From positions 27,065,385-27,129,384 of the forward strand of contig CM070594.1 of NCBI GenBank assembly GCA_036346395.1: DNA of 64,000 nt, given 5' to 3'. Under the pieces are notes generated by a model that saw only the letters and a list, made by a program, of their open reading frames with translations, searched no databases and was not told where the DNA came from. Positions 21,335 through 33,968 of this stretch are shown here, piece after piece; the stretch's first letter is position 1, and every line of letters starts with the position of its first letter. Source of the stretch: Hsuehochloa calcarea. Taxonomy: Eukaryota > Streptophyta > Magnoliopsida > Poales > Poaceae. The translations under genes and the position numbers were made by a program.

Positions 21335-23213
21335 TGTAGGACCGGAAAGGCGACTAGGGGGGGTGAATAGGCGCTTTCGAAACTTTCTCGCCTAAATCAA
21401 AACCAACACGAACTTTACTCCTTTAGCTATGAAAGCTAAGAAGATCGGTAAGCACGCAACTAAGCCTTGTGTTGGATTTGATAAACCCTTCAACCACACG
21501 ACACAAGCGGAGAAAAGAGCTCACTTTGTTCCTTCTTGATCTTGGCGGTCCGACCGGCTACCACGCGCGGTCGGACCGACGGTCAACCAATGATCCGACC
21601 AAGAACTAATCGGCGGTCGGACCGGTGGACAACGATTCGACCGGCAAACCAATGGTCTGAATACACGCGGTCGGACCGCCGTTGAAAGTCCGGTCGGACC
21701 GGTAGAGTCGATCTTGAAAAACTCCACTCAAATCCAAAACGAAATTTGATCCAACTTTTGATTCAACCAATAAAACTTGACCAAATTTCTAGCACACCTC
21801 CCTAATGATATTAGAGACCTATTTCTAGCGACGATCCGTCAGATCCACTTCGCAGAATTGATCTCTCGAGATTTTACCAAAGAAGTGCACAAACCCTAGA
21901 AATGTGAAAATCTTGATTCAAGACTTGCTTGTGGGGGGTTGATGATCTAGATGACTCTAGGAGTAATCCCACACATCAAAGCAAGATAAAGTAGGCCAAG
22001 AGACCAAGCATGAACCTTTGAATCAAGGAAGCACCAAAATCATCCAAAAGGGAGAAGAACACAAAAGGGAGCAAACGATCTTTCAATTGAGCATCACAAG
22101 ATTGTTCGGTCACACAAGATGCTAACAAAGCCTCTCCAACAAGGAGGGCAAGAGCTCAACAAGGAGCACACTCCAAACCCTAGTTCTCATCTCCTCTCCT
22201 CCAAACCCTAGAAAGTGAGGAAGAATGCCAAATGAGTGCTTGAGGGGCTTTTCCATCTCCCCCCTTCCTATTTATACTAGAGAGCTAGGGTTTCCCTTTT
22301 GGGGTCACTTACACATGGGACCCACACACACATAACTATTGAAGCAATCGCCTGCTTCACCACGTGTAGGTTGATCAGCGGTTCTCATCGCGTCGCCAAG
22401 CCTCTCTTGTCCGAATCCCATCGGAACCTCCCAGAGACTTGCACCGATATCCGCACCACCTGATCCAACCAGCTGTATCGAACCACCCGTTCGATCCGTC
22501 TTGCCCATTCTGCACCATGCTTGTGTCACACGACCTCACCCGGTATCCCTGATCGTTCTGGACCTCAGCTCTCCAAGCGTCGTCCCGATCCACTCACCGT
22601 TGACGTCGTTGACCTGCAAGCCACCACACAAACAATAGACAAACAAACCGTTTCCGGGAACAAGTTCTTCACAACTTGACCCACGTTAGTTCCGCAATGC
22701 AATATACAACAATAAAGCATTGAAGTTCATATAATAACACAATCACACCAACTCAATGCAACACTTGGCTAACCTTCAAGCCATTGCGGTCGGACCCCTT
22801 CACGTGGCGGTCCGACCGATTCATGCTTGGTCGAACCGCTCCCACAACGGCGGTCGGACGGTCCAAAGGACTTAGCCAAATTTTCAACTCAAAATTCCGA
22901 AACCTTCTGGAATTTTCAAACGAATAGAACTTTTGACTGGGAGCTCCAAAAATGATGGGACCACATCCAGGAGACTCCCCTCACTTGCCTACACAACCTA
23001 TTTTGGCCCACTCAAAAACCTACTTTTGTTTTATGGTCGGACCGCCAACATGGCGGTCGGACTCCTCCACAGGCGATCGACCGCCCGACACCACCGGACC
23101 GCTGTGAGTGCAGCCGACACTGAGCGAACCCAGCGAGATTTTGTAAACCAACAACACCATTGCCAATTGACTCATCATCCTGAGATCGTGCACATATCCT
23201 CACGATATCCACA
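21335..23213 (-). mobile_element. Sirevirus-like solo LTR inside gag, TAATC duplication
   Basis: The plus strand runs TGTAGGACCGG...GATATCCACA, with TAATC at 21330-21334 and 23214-23218. It is a sister of the LTR split between 19000 and 34172: shared text includes cgactaggggg(g)tgaatagg and the tail ttgccaattg...catcatcct. It contains dense CGGTCGGACCG motifs at 21545-21705, 22785-22865 and 23035-23100. Minus orientation is supported by a minus-strand TATA box. Confidence 0.9.
22269..22276 (-). promoter_or_regulatory. TATA box of the nested solo LTR
   Basis: The plus strand reads tatttata, that is TATAAATA on the minus strand, in the context ctagtataaataggaagg. It would drive transcription leftward, antisense to the interrupted Sirevirus gag. 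Confidence 0.7.
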
Positions 23214-25240
23214 TAATCCAAGGTTTGAGCCGAAGTGAGTTTGATCGCATATCTCATCTGACGTCGGCTTTCGACATCTAGGTGACCCTCGATGCTTACC
23301 ATGAGGGCACCACCCAGATCAAGACAGTTCGATAGGACCAATTCAAGCGAGAATACAATAAGTTTGAAATGCTCGCTGGCGAGTCTCTTGATGAGTGCTT
23401 TGCGCGTTTTCACAAGATCTTGAGTAACCTCCGAGCGATCGGTCTTACATACCCCGACTCGGACAATGCTCATCAGATGCTCGCAGCTCTTGATTTGCGT
23501 GTTTGGGAGATGAAGTTGACTACCATCAAGGATACCACGGACCTCTCGACCTTGACTCTTGATGCGCTTTACTCGCGCCTCAAGACTCACGAGATTTACA
23601 TAGTCTCTCGAAGGTCGAAGTCACAGTCGATGGCTCTAGTCACCGATCCACTTCTGGATCTTCTTCTGATTCTCTTTGCGGTTTCTCCCTGGCTGCTCTC
23701 TGTGACATAACTGATGATCAGTTAGAGCAGCTTGCTGATGAACAACTAGCCCTCCAACCTCGGAAGTTTTCCCATGCTTTCAAGAGAAGGAGGGATGAAA
23801 GAAGAGGAGGACCCGTGATTTGTTTCGAGTGTGGTGGCCCCAACCACTTCCGAGCAAACTGCCCCAAGCTGGGGAAGGGCAAAGGTGACTACGGCGGTCC
23901 GAGCAAGAATGACTACATCGATAAGAACCGCAACATTAAGCCCTCAGCACCTACTCAAGACAAGAAGAAGTTCCGCAACTTTGGGAAGGCCAAGAAGCTC
24001 TTCCATCGCGTCCTCACCGCCTTCGACGACCTCAACTTCAGCGACGTGGAGGGATGGAGCGACGATGAGGGCAAGGATGATCAAGATCCCAAGGATGGTG
24101 ACGACTTCATCGGCATGTGCTTCATGGCCAACGGGACCGACGTCAGCGACAGTGAGCTCTACAGCGACTCCGATGAGATAGGACCCTCCTACGACCAGCT
24201 CAATGATGCATTCCTTAAGCTAGGAAAGTTTTATGCTAGATCTAGAGCTAGGGTTGGTGATCTTGAGAAGGAAGTAGATAGACAATCACGGGAGCTTACT
24301 TCACTTAGATCTTCTTCCTCCCGTGATGATTGTGATACATGTTGTGGTTTGATTGGTGATATGGAGAAACTAAGGACCTCGCATGATAGTCTGACTTCTG
24401 AGCTTGATAAGCTTAAGGTGGAGAATGCTAGTATGCTTACTGAACTAGAAATGAGTAGGGTAGCACCTAGTTCATCGACTAGTGTAGAAACTACTTCTTG
24501 CACCTCATGTGAGGATAAGGACAATGCTTTTAAAGGTCTTTATACTATGTTGCTTGATCTGCCCGAGATTTGTGAAAGCTGTAATAATCTAAAGATGAAC
24601 CTAAAATGGGCAGACCATAAAATTACTGAATTACAAGCATTCTTACTTGAGCCTATTGCTTCATGTGTGAATTGTCCCAAACTTACTGCTGAACTTGAAG
24701 CTGTCTCCAAACAGTTTCAAGAACTAGTTGATGAAAATACCAAATTGGACAATATATGCTTCTAAGGACCCTGCTAGCTCACGATGTGATCATTGTAACA
24801 AACTAAAATATGAATTGATTGCTCTAGATGAAAAATGTGTGAAGCTAACTAAGGACCTTCTAGAGAAGCAATCATCTGCTTGTGATGTGTGTGCTGGGAA
24901 GAAGCATGAGGGTGTGGTAGAGACGCCTAGCGACGTGAACCAACTGGCTAGTAGTAGGACTGTTCCCCCAGAGTCGGTTGTGTATGCACAAGCCAATCTT
25001 TCCTCTGTTGTTGGTTCTTCTTCTGCTCTCTTATCCTCTGCTGTTCCTTCTTCCCCCTGCTCTTCTTGCACCTCTCTCTTTCGGGAGTGTCAGTATCTTA
25101 TGAACACTCTCGAGAGGTTTGTAGGAGGCAAGAAGAAGCTCAACCTCATTCTAGACCAATCTAAGATTTGCAGATTTAATCAGGGTCTAGGATATGATTT
25201 CCATGAGGATATGAGGAAGCATCCACCGCCGTGCTCGTAA

Positions 25241-28200
25241 CCATAGCACTGTGTGATCAAAACTAAGCCTGGATCGAGAAAGTCAATTTTAAATCAGCGG
25301 GTTTTGTTCAAAGGATCTCTGACAGCAAGGTGGTTTCACCTACAGTTTCCGCCTCTCAGAAGGCGAAGTTCATTGCACCTTCTGTCAGAAGGATGGACAC
25401 TTGTTTGATCATTGCTTCAGCGCCAAGATCGCGTAGAGATCATGTTGAGTCCTTTAGGCGCATTCGTGGTCGACCCTGCACCATGAGTGCACTTAAGACT
25501 AACATGAGGTCTAGGTTTGGTACAATGATTTTAGGGCGAGATCGAGGACTTGGTTTTTCCGAGTTTTCGATTTTCGTCCTCATGCTCCCGCTGGTCGTGA
25601 CTTCCGCTCGCTTTGAGGGTAGATCTCGCTTTCCCTTTCGAGATGGCTACCCGCGGCGTGATCGAGATGTTGCGAATCCACTCGCTCTTCCATAGCGATC
25701 GGATTCAAGAATAGCCTGTGTCCGCATACGCACCTTCCGCTTGTTGAGTGACGAGAGCGAGGGTAGATAGAGGTCGACCTTGCTTGACTACTTCATCTGC
25801 TCGACGTGTTACTCAAGATTGGGTGCCAAAATCACTATTGATTCACCCCAAGATTGAGACTTTACTGCTGTGACTCGAGTTCACCGGGCAAGGAAGGGAA
25901 AGGTTTGGCTTGTAGACTCGTTGTTCTCGCCATATGACCGAGATTCTCGTTGGTTTTCTTCCTAGCCCGTGCTCCGGTGATGAGACGATCACCTTTGAAG
26001 ATGCTTCGTTTAGGCGCGTCATTGCTAAAGGTACTGCATGCGCATTAATGATTCATTTATTCGAAAGATGTTGCCTTAGTAAGTAAGGTGCAGATAATCG
26101 CTTTCAGCCTCTCACCACCGATGACGATTTCGAGGTGAGTTTTAAGAAAACAATTGCAAAATTTTTATTCTTCTAGTAGTCCGGTTTGCGGATTTCTCGT
26201 TATGGGAGGATCTTTCGTGCTGATTTTTCCGAGTCTTCCGTGATCCTCTCCTGTTTAATTGCTTCAATCCCGTGATTTGACCTTCTCGCATAGGAGACTA
26301 GGTCATATAGGCTTTGATCATTTGACACGAGTTAGCGCCACGATCTCATTCGTGGTTTGCCAAAACTCAAGATGGTCAAGGATCTAGTTTGCTCTCCATG
26401 CCAAGACGGCAAGATGGTTGCCGCTTCTCACTCCCAAACACAAGGATAATGATCGATGCACCGTGACAAGTGCTCCATATGGATACTGCTTGGTCCAAAT
26501 TTCGAGTGCAGTCAGCAGGAGGGAAGTAGTATGTTCTTGTTGTGGTCGATGACTTCTCGAGGTACTCTTGGGTGTTTTTCTTAGCCTCGAAGGATGAGAC
26601 ATTTACTCATTTTCGTGGTCTTTTTAGTAGGCTTTCTGTTGAGCTCCCAGGTGCATTATGAGCAATTCGCAGTGACAATGGCACCGAGTTCAAGAATTCC
26701 TACTTTGAGAGTTTCGTGGTGAGACAGTGTAGAGCACCAGCCTCCTCTCCATACGTCCCTCAATGAATGGCGTTGTGGAGAGGAAGAACCGTACCTTGGT
26801 CGAGATGGCCAGGACGATGCTAAATGAATATTCTACACCTAGGAAGTTTTGGGCTGAGGCAATTACCACTGCATGCCATGTTTCAAACAGAGTTTTTCTT
26901 AGGGCACTCTTGCATCGCACTTCTTATGAGTTGAGATATGGGCGAATGCCCAGTGTCTCGCATTTTCGTGTGTTTGGTTGCAAGTGTTTTATTCTGAAGT
27001 CTGGGAACCTAGATAAGTTCGAGTCACGATCTTGTGATGGGATCTTTCTGGGTTACTCGACTTCTTCTCGTGCCTATAGAGTCTAGAACTGCGAGTCTAG
27101 CAAAATGGTAGAAACCTGTGAGGTGACCTTCGATGAGGCCAGTCCGGGGACTAGGCCTGATATCTCAGGTTCTCTAGAGCAGTCCGAGTCCATCTTTGTG
27201 GACGATGAGGAAGACGGAGATGAGGGTTGTCTACCCGATCCAGTTCTTCCTCCTCTTGAGGTGCCTTCTTCCACCGCACTCGAGGAGATCACCTTACCTT
27301 CTCGCTTCTTCTCGGCTAGTGGCTCTGTCCCTATCTCATCCGCCATGAGATAGAGGCCACTTCTTCATCTCACCTCGACCTCCTAGACACATTCAAAAGG
27401 ACCATCCTTCATAGCAGATCATTGGAGATCTTTTGAGCGAGTCACTGCTCAAAATCGCATGTCTCTTTTCTGCCTCCATTCTCGCTTTTGTTGCCTCATT
27501 TGAGCCTAAAGACGTTTGTCATGCTCTTTCTGATGAATCATGGATCAATGCCATGCATGAGGAATTGGAGAACTTTGACAGAAACAAGGTCTGGACGCTT
27601 GTTGAGCCCCCTCGAGGTCACAATATCATTGGGACCAAGTGGGTTTTCAAGAACAAGCAAAGCGAAGATGGGGTAGTCATTCAAACAAGGCTAGACGGTA
27701 GCTCGTGGTTACTCCTGTGTCGAGGGTCTCGATTTTGAGGATACTTTTTCCCCTGTAGCCAGACTTGAAGCTATTAGAATATTGCTTGCCTTTGCAGCTT
27801 CTAAGAGTTTCAAGCTTTACCAGATGGACGTCAAGAGTGCCTTTCTCAATGGACTAATTGAGGAAGAAGTCTATGTCAGACAGCCCCCAGGTTTCGAAAA
27901 CCCCAAGTACCTTAATCATGTCTTCAAGCTTTCAAAAGCTCTTTATGGACTTAAGCAAGCTCCTCGAGCCTGGTATTAAAGGCTTAAGTCTTATCTGTTG
28001 AGTCATGATTTTGAAATGGGTAAAATTGACAAGACCTTGTTCATCCGCCGCCTTGGCACCGATCTTCCGCTTCGTCCCGCATTTATGTGGATGACATTAT
28101 CTTTGGCGGCTCCTCGCATGCTCTTGTCTCCCAGTTTTCGGATGTCATGAGCTCAGAGTTTGAGATGAGCATGATGGTCGAGTTGAGTTTCTTCCTTGGC

Positions 28201-28990
28201 TTCCAAATCAAACAGACTCGGGAGGGTACTTTTCTGCACCAAGGAAAGTACACTCGTGATCTCCTGAGACGCTTTGACATGAGTGATGGCAAGCCGTTGT
28301 CAACTCAATGGCTTCTACAAATTTCACTTGACCCGATGAAGACAATGAGCCGCTTGATCAAAAGGAGTTCAGAGCATGATAGGTTCTCTCTTGTACCTCA
28401 CACCTCGAGACCGGACATACACTTCTCTGTGTGTGTCTTTGCGCTCGGTTTGAGCTTCTCCTCAGATCTCACCGCCAAAGCGGTGAAGCGCATCTTCGGT
28501 ACCTTCGAGCTACCATTGACTATGGTATCGGTACTCTTCCTCCTCTTGTCTATCACTTAGAGCCTTCTCCGATGCGATTTCACCGGGTCAGAGGATAGAT
28601 AGGAAGAGCACCTCGCACTTGCCAATTCATTGGCACTTCTCTTGTCTCCCGGTCTTCAAGGAAGCGATCCTGTGTTACCTGATCCCACTGCAGAGGCCGA
28701 GTGCGTTGTCGCAGCCGCTGTCGTAGTCAAGTGCTTTGGATGGTCTCGACCTTGCAGGACTTTGGGTTAGTAATCGACCGTGTTCCACTTTTTTGTGATA
28801 ACACGTCTGCGATTTGCATTGCCAAGAACCCAATACAACATTCTCGAACCAAGCATATTGATATCAGATATCACTTTCTTCGAGACCATGTAGAGAAGGG
28901 TGACATTGTGCTCCAGTTTGTGGAGAGTGAACACCGCTTGGTGATATCTTCACCAAGCCTTTGGGCGACTTCGGTTTTACTCTGCGGGAG
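25241..28990 (+). pseudogene. Sirevirus pol: protease, integrase, RT, RNase H (decayed)
   Basis: Pieces appear in Copia order. A pre-integrase motif lies at about 26290-26325 (RLGHIGFDHL). The integrase C-terminal half is at 26763-27090 (MNGVVERKNRTLVEMARTML, RVFGCKCFIL). A Ser/Asp/Glu-rich linker is at 27100-27350. RT lies at 27560-28300 (GTKWVFKNK, QMDVKSAFLNG, LYGLKQAPRAWY and the catalytic YVDDIIFG near 28085). RNase H is at about 28690-28980 (AEAECVVAAA, LFCDNTSAICIAKNP, KHIDIRYHFLRD). At least eight frame changes or stops interrupt it. The metal-binding Asp pair of RT is still encoded, but the whole cannot be translated. Function would have been maturation, integration and cDNA synthesis. 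Confidence 0.9.
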
Positions 28991-30766
28991 AGCTTGGGGT
29001 GGTTTGTCCTTATGGACTATTATGAGGAAGAGCTTGTATTTTACTACTGTATTATATTTTAATTACGCTATTTCTCCTTTCTGGTTGCATTTCATTTAAA
29101 TGCTTTGGGTTTAAATCCTTCCAGCATAGGTTAGAGTGGTTCTCTTGCTAAAGTGCTTTGACTGCTAATTCTTATCTTGTGCTTCTAGGATGCTGCTTAT
29201 TAGCTGTTTCTCCTCTCTCTAAGTAGAGCTTACTCACTTCTTATAGGTTCTAGCGAGGGTCGGGCCACCCTTGGGTAGACAGGGACAGTGTTTTCTCCTT
29301 AGTGTGTTAGTCGATCAGCTGATAGTCCTGGAATCATATGGGGTAGATAAGAATCTGTCTGAGCTATAGTATTCTCTATATCTTATCTATGCTCTAAGGA
29401 CTGTTTTTTTTTCTATTTCTCTTTCCAGTTTCTCGATTTTGTTCCTTTGGTTCAGGGGGAGTTCATCTTGGTTCTTCAAGTTCTTAAATTTGTCTTAACT
29501 CAACTTGAATTAACAAGTGCATCTCATTCTGAAGGGAATCTGGATTTTCGTGCATTTCATCCTGCATTGTAATAAAATCATATGGAGCCTTGTCTATTAT
29601 CCCTTATGATCTGTTTTCACTGTTTTACATCTTGCCATGATTTATGCTAAACTGCTAGATTTATCATGACTTTTTATGTATAGTTTAGTCTTTGCCATGC
29701 TAAGGTGATTAAAAATGATCAACTTGAATTAAAATCTTGTCTTGATAGCTCTTGAGACTAGTCTGGTTGAAGTTATCCGTTTATGATTCTCGCCATGTCA
29801 AGTAGGCTGAGTTGAGTCTTGAATCTTTATTGAGTTTCAGAGTAAGCTATGTCAGTTAGTTAAGAAACATGACTTATCTTTAATCGTTGGTCTGAAAACT
29901 TCAAAAGCAAAAATGATCTCTTTTGTGCGAAAAAACTTATCTCACCAACTCTTTCTCATGAGACTGCTTGCCATTGCACTAGGCATGAACTCAGGGGGAG
30001 CCTTGGATGACCTAAGATCACCTCCTTAAGTCTATTGCTTGGAGTGGTCGCATAAGGCTTGGGATCTAGGACATGGTTAAGATTTGAAAAATGGTTGAAG
30101 CTTAGGAGGCAGTTGTGGATGGCACCTAGTCCAGGACTTGCTTCACTAAGATAAAGCCATAATTATGTTTCCAGAAAAAGAAACTTGTGCTAAAAATGCT
30201 TATCTTCGAACAGACCAAGTACTTGCTCAAATGAGTGTTTCTTCAACTGGTAGCACTCTAAACTGTTCAATATTATGCTTCTTGGTTCCACTTAGAGTAT
30301 TTGACATGGCTTGTATCATCCTTGGATACCTTTAGCTAGACTATAATCTTGGTTTATTTGACTTGCTAAAGAATTGGACCGTGTCTCATATTATGGATTT
30401 CCTGTCTTAGCTATTCTATACATCAATTGTCATGATCTTGATAGCATTCATGTGTAATGGCTTGGTGTAATACTCTAATAGTCATTTTGGATAATCTTCA
30501 TGGCTCCTAATGCTTAAAATGAATATCATGTCATTTCCTCTTTGTAATACTTCTTGATGTGTTTATTGCCAAAAGGGGAGAAGTTAGTTTGGAGAGAAAA
30601 AGTCTTCTGGAGCTTTGCAGAAAAATTTGCTCTTTCATTTAAAGCTCCAATCTTTTTTCTTTGACAAACATGGTTTTGAGCCTTCTTGATTTCTAGATTA
30701 GACCGTGTTTGGTCTTTATCACAAACTCTTCTATATGTTATTTCTGTGTTTGTCAATATACTCATC
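28991..30766 (+). other. Non-coding stretch between pol and 3' LTR of the Sirevirus
   Basis: About 1.8 kb of A/T-rich sequence lacks a long plus-strand frame. An envelope-like ORF sits here in some Sireviruses; none is visible. Two G-rich purine runs, 29992-30000 and 30571-30583 (aaaaggggagaag), resemble extra polypurine tracts upstream of the one next to the LTR. Confidence 0.7.
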
Positions 30767-30779
30767 AAAGGGGAGATTT
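30767..30779 (+). promoter_or_regulatory. Polypurine tract
   Basis: The sequence aaaggggagattt lies directly before the 3' LTR start TGAGAGACC and is the expected primer for plus-strand cDNA synthesis. Confidence 0.85.
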
Positions 30780-32425
30780 TGAGAGACCATGTGAGTAGGG
30801 TCCCCGTTTGAGTGATGAGTATTTGACGCTGTGGTGAGAAGTTTGTGATTGAAATCATTGCGTTTGCGCTTCTGCTGGTCTGTTTCTGTAAGTGCGGAAC
30901 TTCCGATTCTGGAAAACGGAACTTCCGATAATCGGAACTTCCGCTGTGGTAAAACGGAACTTCCGATTATCCTGACGTTTGCGTCCTGATTGAGTTAATC
31001 GGAACTTCCGCACCTGGGAACGCGGTATGTCCGATAATACTGACGTGAGTATTCTGTTGTAACGACAATCGGATCTTCCAACCTGGGAGTGCGAACGGTC
31101 CGATAATCGGAACTTCCGCTATGGAAGTGCGGACGGTCCGATAATCGGAACTTCCGCAATAGTAACTGCGGAACTTCCGATTGTGGGCAGAACTGTGCAG
31201 AAAGGCATAGTTTTGATTTTGAGTTGTGAATTGCTTTTAGTTAAATGCAAATGATGATTATATTAACTTGAGCAACGTTATGTGATGTGTTTCTTGTCTG
31301 TACTGGTTGCAGGGCATCGAGGTGGAGTCGTGGTGAGACACGTGGAGACCGGACTAGACGCAGGCGGCGTTGAGGTCAGAACGGTAAAGATGTGTCGAAG
31401 ACGGCGTGCACTCGAGGTGGTTGCGAGTCGTGAACAACAAGGAACGCGGGAGCTTCCAGAAGGTGTGCGAGGGGCGAAAGTGTAATTTCGCAAAGCGGCA
31501 CAAGTGGAAGCGGGCTCCGTTAGGGTTTAGCCGGCATAACGGGTTGGAGACCCGTTAGCCAAGGGCTATAAATAGAGGTGAACCCCTGGTTGTTGGGTTA
31601 GACTTTTTGAGAGAGAAAATTAGGGTTAGCTTTAGCTAAAGAGCCTTTGGAGAGGTTGTTTTGCTTTTTGAGAGTTTGTTGAGTTGGAGAGGATGAACTA
31701 AAATTTATGTAATCATTCCTCTGTGTTTCCCTCTGTAATCTTTTGATTTCTATCAATGAAACTCTGAGGTCTTGGTTCTTTATTTATGCCTCTTCTTGTC
31801 TCTCTGTTCATACGTTCAATATCTAGGGTTTTTGGTGAATCTTTTGATTCCTCTTATGAGATGGCATGAAACTTGATATTTAGAGTCTTATTGATATTGC
31901 TAATGTATCTTCAAGGTCTCATGAGCCGAGAATCTAAGAATCTTGCAAATTATGGGTTTTTGGTTGTTCTTGCCTAATACTCAAGAAATCCGTTTTTGCT
32001 TTGATTAATGGATCTTTGTCTGCGATTCTTCTTCATGAGGTCAAGATGTTGTTTAGGATGATGTCCTGTGAAACTTGACCTGAGAAGAGCATTCAAGATT
32101 TAGTATTTTGGATTTTTGGGCAAAACCCGAGCGCACTGTTCTTCGGTCAGGACAATCGGAACTTCCGATTGTCCAAGCGAACTCTTCTCACGCGGAACTT
32201 CCGATCAACCCCGAACTACCGTAGTGCGGAACTACCGCTAGGTAGAATCGGAGCTTCCGATATCTGACAGAACAGGCCTTTTTTGTTTAACTCTTTGGAT
32301 TTGATTCACATCACACCTTTTGTTTAACAGTAAGTTTTTGAATTGCTGTGTGGACACTTGAGAGGGGAAGATCTTAATTTTTAAGGCACCATTCACCCCC
32401 CGTCTGTTGCCATTTCGGTCCTGCA
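30780..32425 (+). repeat. 3' LTR of the Sirevirus
   Basis: It is near-identical to 19420-21070, with the same TATA box (31567-31574) and the same CGGAACTTCCG clusters (30895-31180 and 32155-32260). It ends GGTCCTGCA directly before the duplication AAAGT. The minus-strand small frames common to both LTRs (for example 19917-20132 and 31278-31493) are shadows in the U3/R text. Confidence 0.93.
31567..31574 (+). promoter_or_regulatory. TATA box of the Sirevirus 3' LTR
   Basis: TATAAATA at the position equivalent to 20206 of the 5' LTR. It could drive read-out transcription into the flanking LTR sequence. Confidence 0.75.
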
Positions 32426-33349
32426 AAAGTTCTGATCTTTTCCCGTTTGAGTGAAGGATGGTTCAAAACCGAGTCAAAACGAAAACTACATCCAAAACCT
32501 TACTCGTGGGTTAGAGATGATCAAGATGATCCTAGATGATATCCCACATGTCACAGCAAGCAAGGTTAGGAGTAGAAACTGAAGGAAAACTTAAGACTCA
32601 AAGACGGCTCCAAAATCACAAAATAGAGAGCAAGAACGAAAAGAGACTCATCTCAAGAAAACTTGCATAGATTGATTTGTGATTATTGCTGGTTTACAGC
32701 CACTCCAATATGGAGGACAAAACTCAATACATGAGCACACAATCAATCTCCTCTTCAAGAATCCTAACCTCTCCACTCCCTAATTTCAAAAACAAAACTA
32801 GGGATTCCAAATAAGCAAAAGGATTAGAGGAGGTGCACAGCACCCTCCTATATTTATAGTGGAGGCTAACCTTCTAGAAGAGTTCCTATCGGGCACCCGT
32901 TAAGCACACACACAAACGGGTTTAACTCACGCACGCATTTTAAAGCGTCGTCTTCGTCTTCTCTCGACCTAAACTGCTTCTCCTTGCGTCGTCTTGCGCC
33001 GCGGTTTAGCCAAAAGCAAACAAGGCGGTATTTTAGTGATATTACTAAAATACCCCTTCTCGATCCTTCTACAAAGATCGAGTCCAATCTTCATAAAGCA
33101 GTTCCATGCTTCACCACGTATAGGTTGATTAGCGGCTCTCATCATGTCGGTAAGTCTCTCCCATCAGGCTCTCACCGAAACCACGATGGTACTTGCACCG
33201 ACCCCCGCGCCGCTTGATGCAACCCGTCGCACCGAACTTCCCGTTCGGTCATCCTTGTCCATTTTGCAGCACGCTCGAATCCAATGACTTCATCCGTTAT
33301 CGTCGATCGTTCTGAACCTCAGCTCTCTAGCCTAGTCCCGATCATCCTC

Positions 33350-33968
33350 TGTAACACCCTAACCCAAAATCGGCTCAATGCCCAGCCCACCGTGGGGCGG
33401 ACCCGCCCACACATAGCACCCCACTTACACTTTCGTCCTCGCTTCGTGTAAAAGGGTTAACCCGGAGGTGCTACGTTTGGATCCAACAGGCATTATATAC
33501 TACTACAACTCACTTGAGACAAGCAATATGGGACTAATCCCACCACACAACTCCTCATGGGCCACATGGGCCACACTACGAGCAGTCGGGGTATTACATT
33601 CACCCCTTAAGGGGCGACCTCGACAAAGATATACGCATCTGCGCAAATGCCTGTAACCACCCCTCGGTACACGTCCCGCAAGTGCCAAGTCTGCACATAT
33701 GCTATGCCATGTGTCCACTCCGGCCCACATGTGCCATGCGTCATATGCCCGCTTCTGCTCCCCCGCACGCGCGTCGCAAATAAGGTTGATGCTCTGATAC
33801 CATCTGTAACACCCTGACCCAAAATCGGCTCAATGCCCAGCCCACCGTGGGGCGGACCAGCCCACACATAGTACCCCACTTACACTTTCGTCCTCGCCGT
33901 GTAAAAGGGTTAACCCGGAGGTGCTATCGCATTATTACTATCACTTGAGCAAGCAATATATATACTCA
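33350..33968 (-). mobile_element. TRIM-like short LTR retrotransposon
   Basis: Two copies of a short LTR lie in direct orientation: 33350-33598 (249 bp, TGTAACACCC...GGGTATTACA) and 33805 to about 33968, the latter truncated. The internal 206 bp (33599-33804) carry no coding capacity. The plus-strand gctctgatacca at 33791-33802 is the complement of a tRNA-Met PBS, next to the right-hand LTR. A minus-strand purine-rich aaggggtgaa lies next to the left LTR. So the element is minus oriented, with its 5' LTR on the right. It inserted into the older LTR (19000-34172). Size, PBS and absence of ORFs fit the TRIM class. Confidence 0.82.

Larger units (their letters stand above)
21129..25240 (+). pseudogene. 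Sirevirus gag, split by a solo LTR
   Basis: The start is the ATG at 21129 (MATTSIPP). The N-terminal part is cut at 21334 and resumes after 23218. A UBN2-type capsid region follows at 23270-23620 (FKREYNKFEMLAGE, LSTLTLDALYSRLKTHE). A CCHC zinc knuckle lies at 23818-23860 (CFECGGPNHFRANC), and after it comes an acidic segment. A long coiled-coil region follows at 24180-25150 punctuated by CxxC pairs (CDTC, CESC, CVNC, CDHC, CDVC, CSSC). There is a frameshift at about 24750 and at least one stop before 23340. Gag forms the particle and binds RNA; the long Cys-pair coiled-coil C-terminus is a Sirevirus-type feature as I remember it. A second CCHC-like motif (CTFCQKDGHLFDHC, 25369-25410) comes after 25240 in another frame. 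Confidence 0.88.
19420..32425 (+). mobile_element. Full-length Sirevirus-type Ty1/Copia retrotransposon
   Basis: This 13,006-bp element is bounded by the perfect duplication AAAGT (19415-19419 and 32426-32430). It has two LTRs of about 1.65 kb that are near-identical by eye. It has a PBS, a long gag with coiled-coil and Cys-pair motifs, pol in Copia order (integrase before RT-RNase H), a long non-coding stretch and a polypurine tract. The gag is split by a 1.9-kb solo LTR of another Sirevirus-like family. Pol carries many stops and frameshifts while the LTRs remain similar, so this copy cannot have supplied its own enzymes recently, or pol decayed faster than the LTR comparison suggests. Confidence 0.93.

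Noticed and set aside
28991..30766. Envelope-like ORF of the Sirevirus
   Set aside because: Looked for, but no long plus-strand frame or membrane segment is present.
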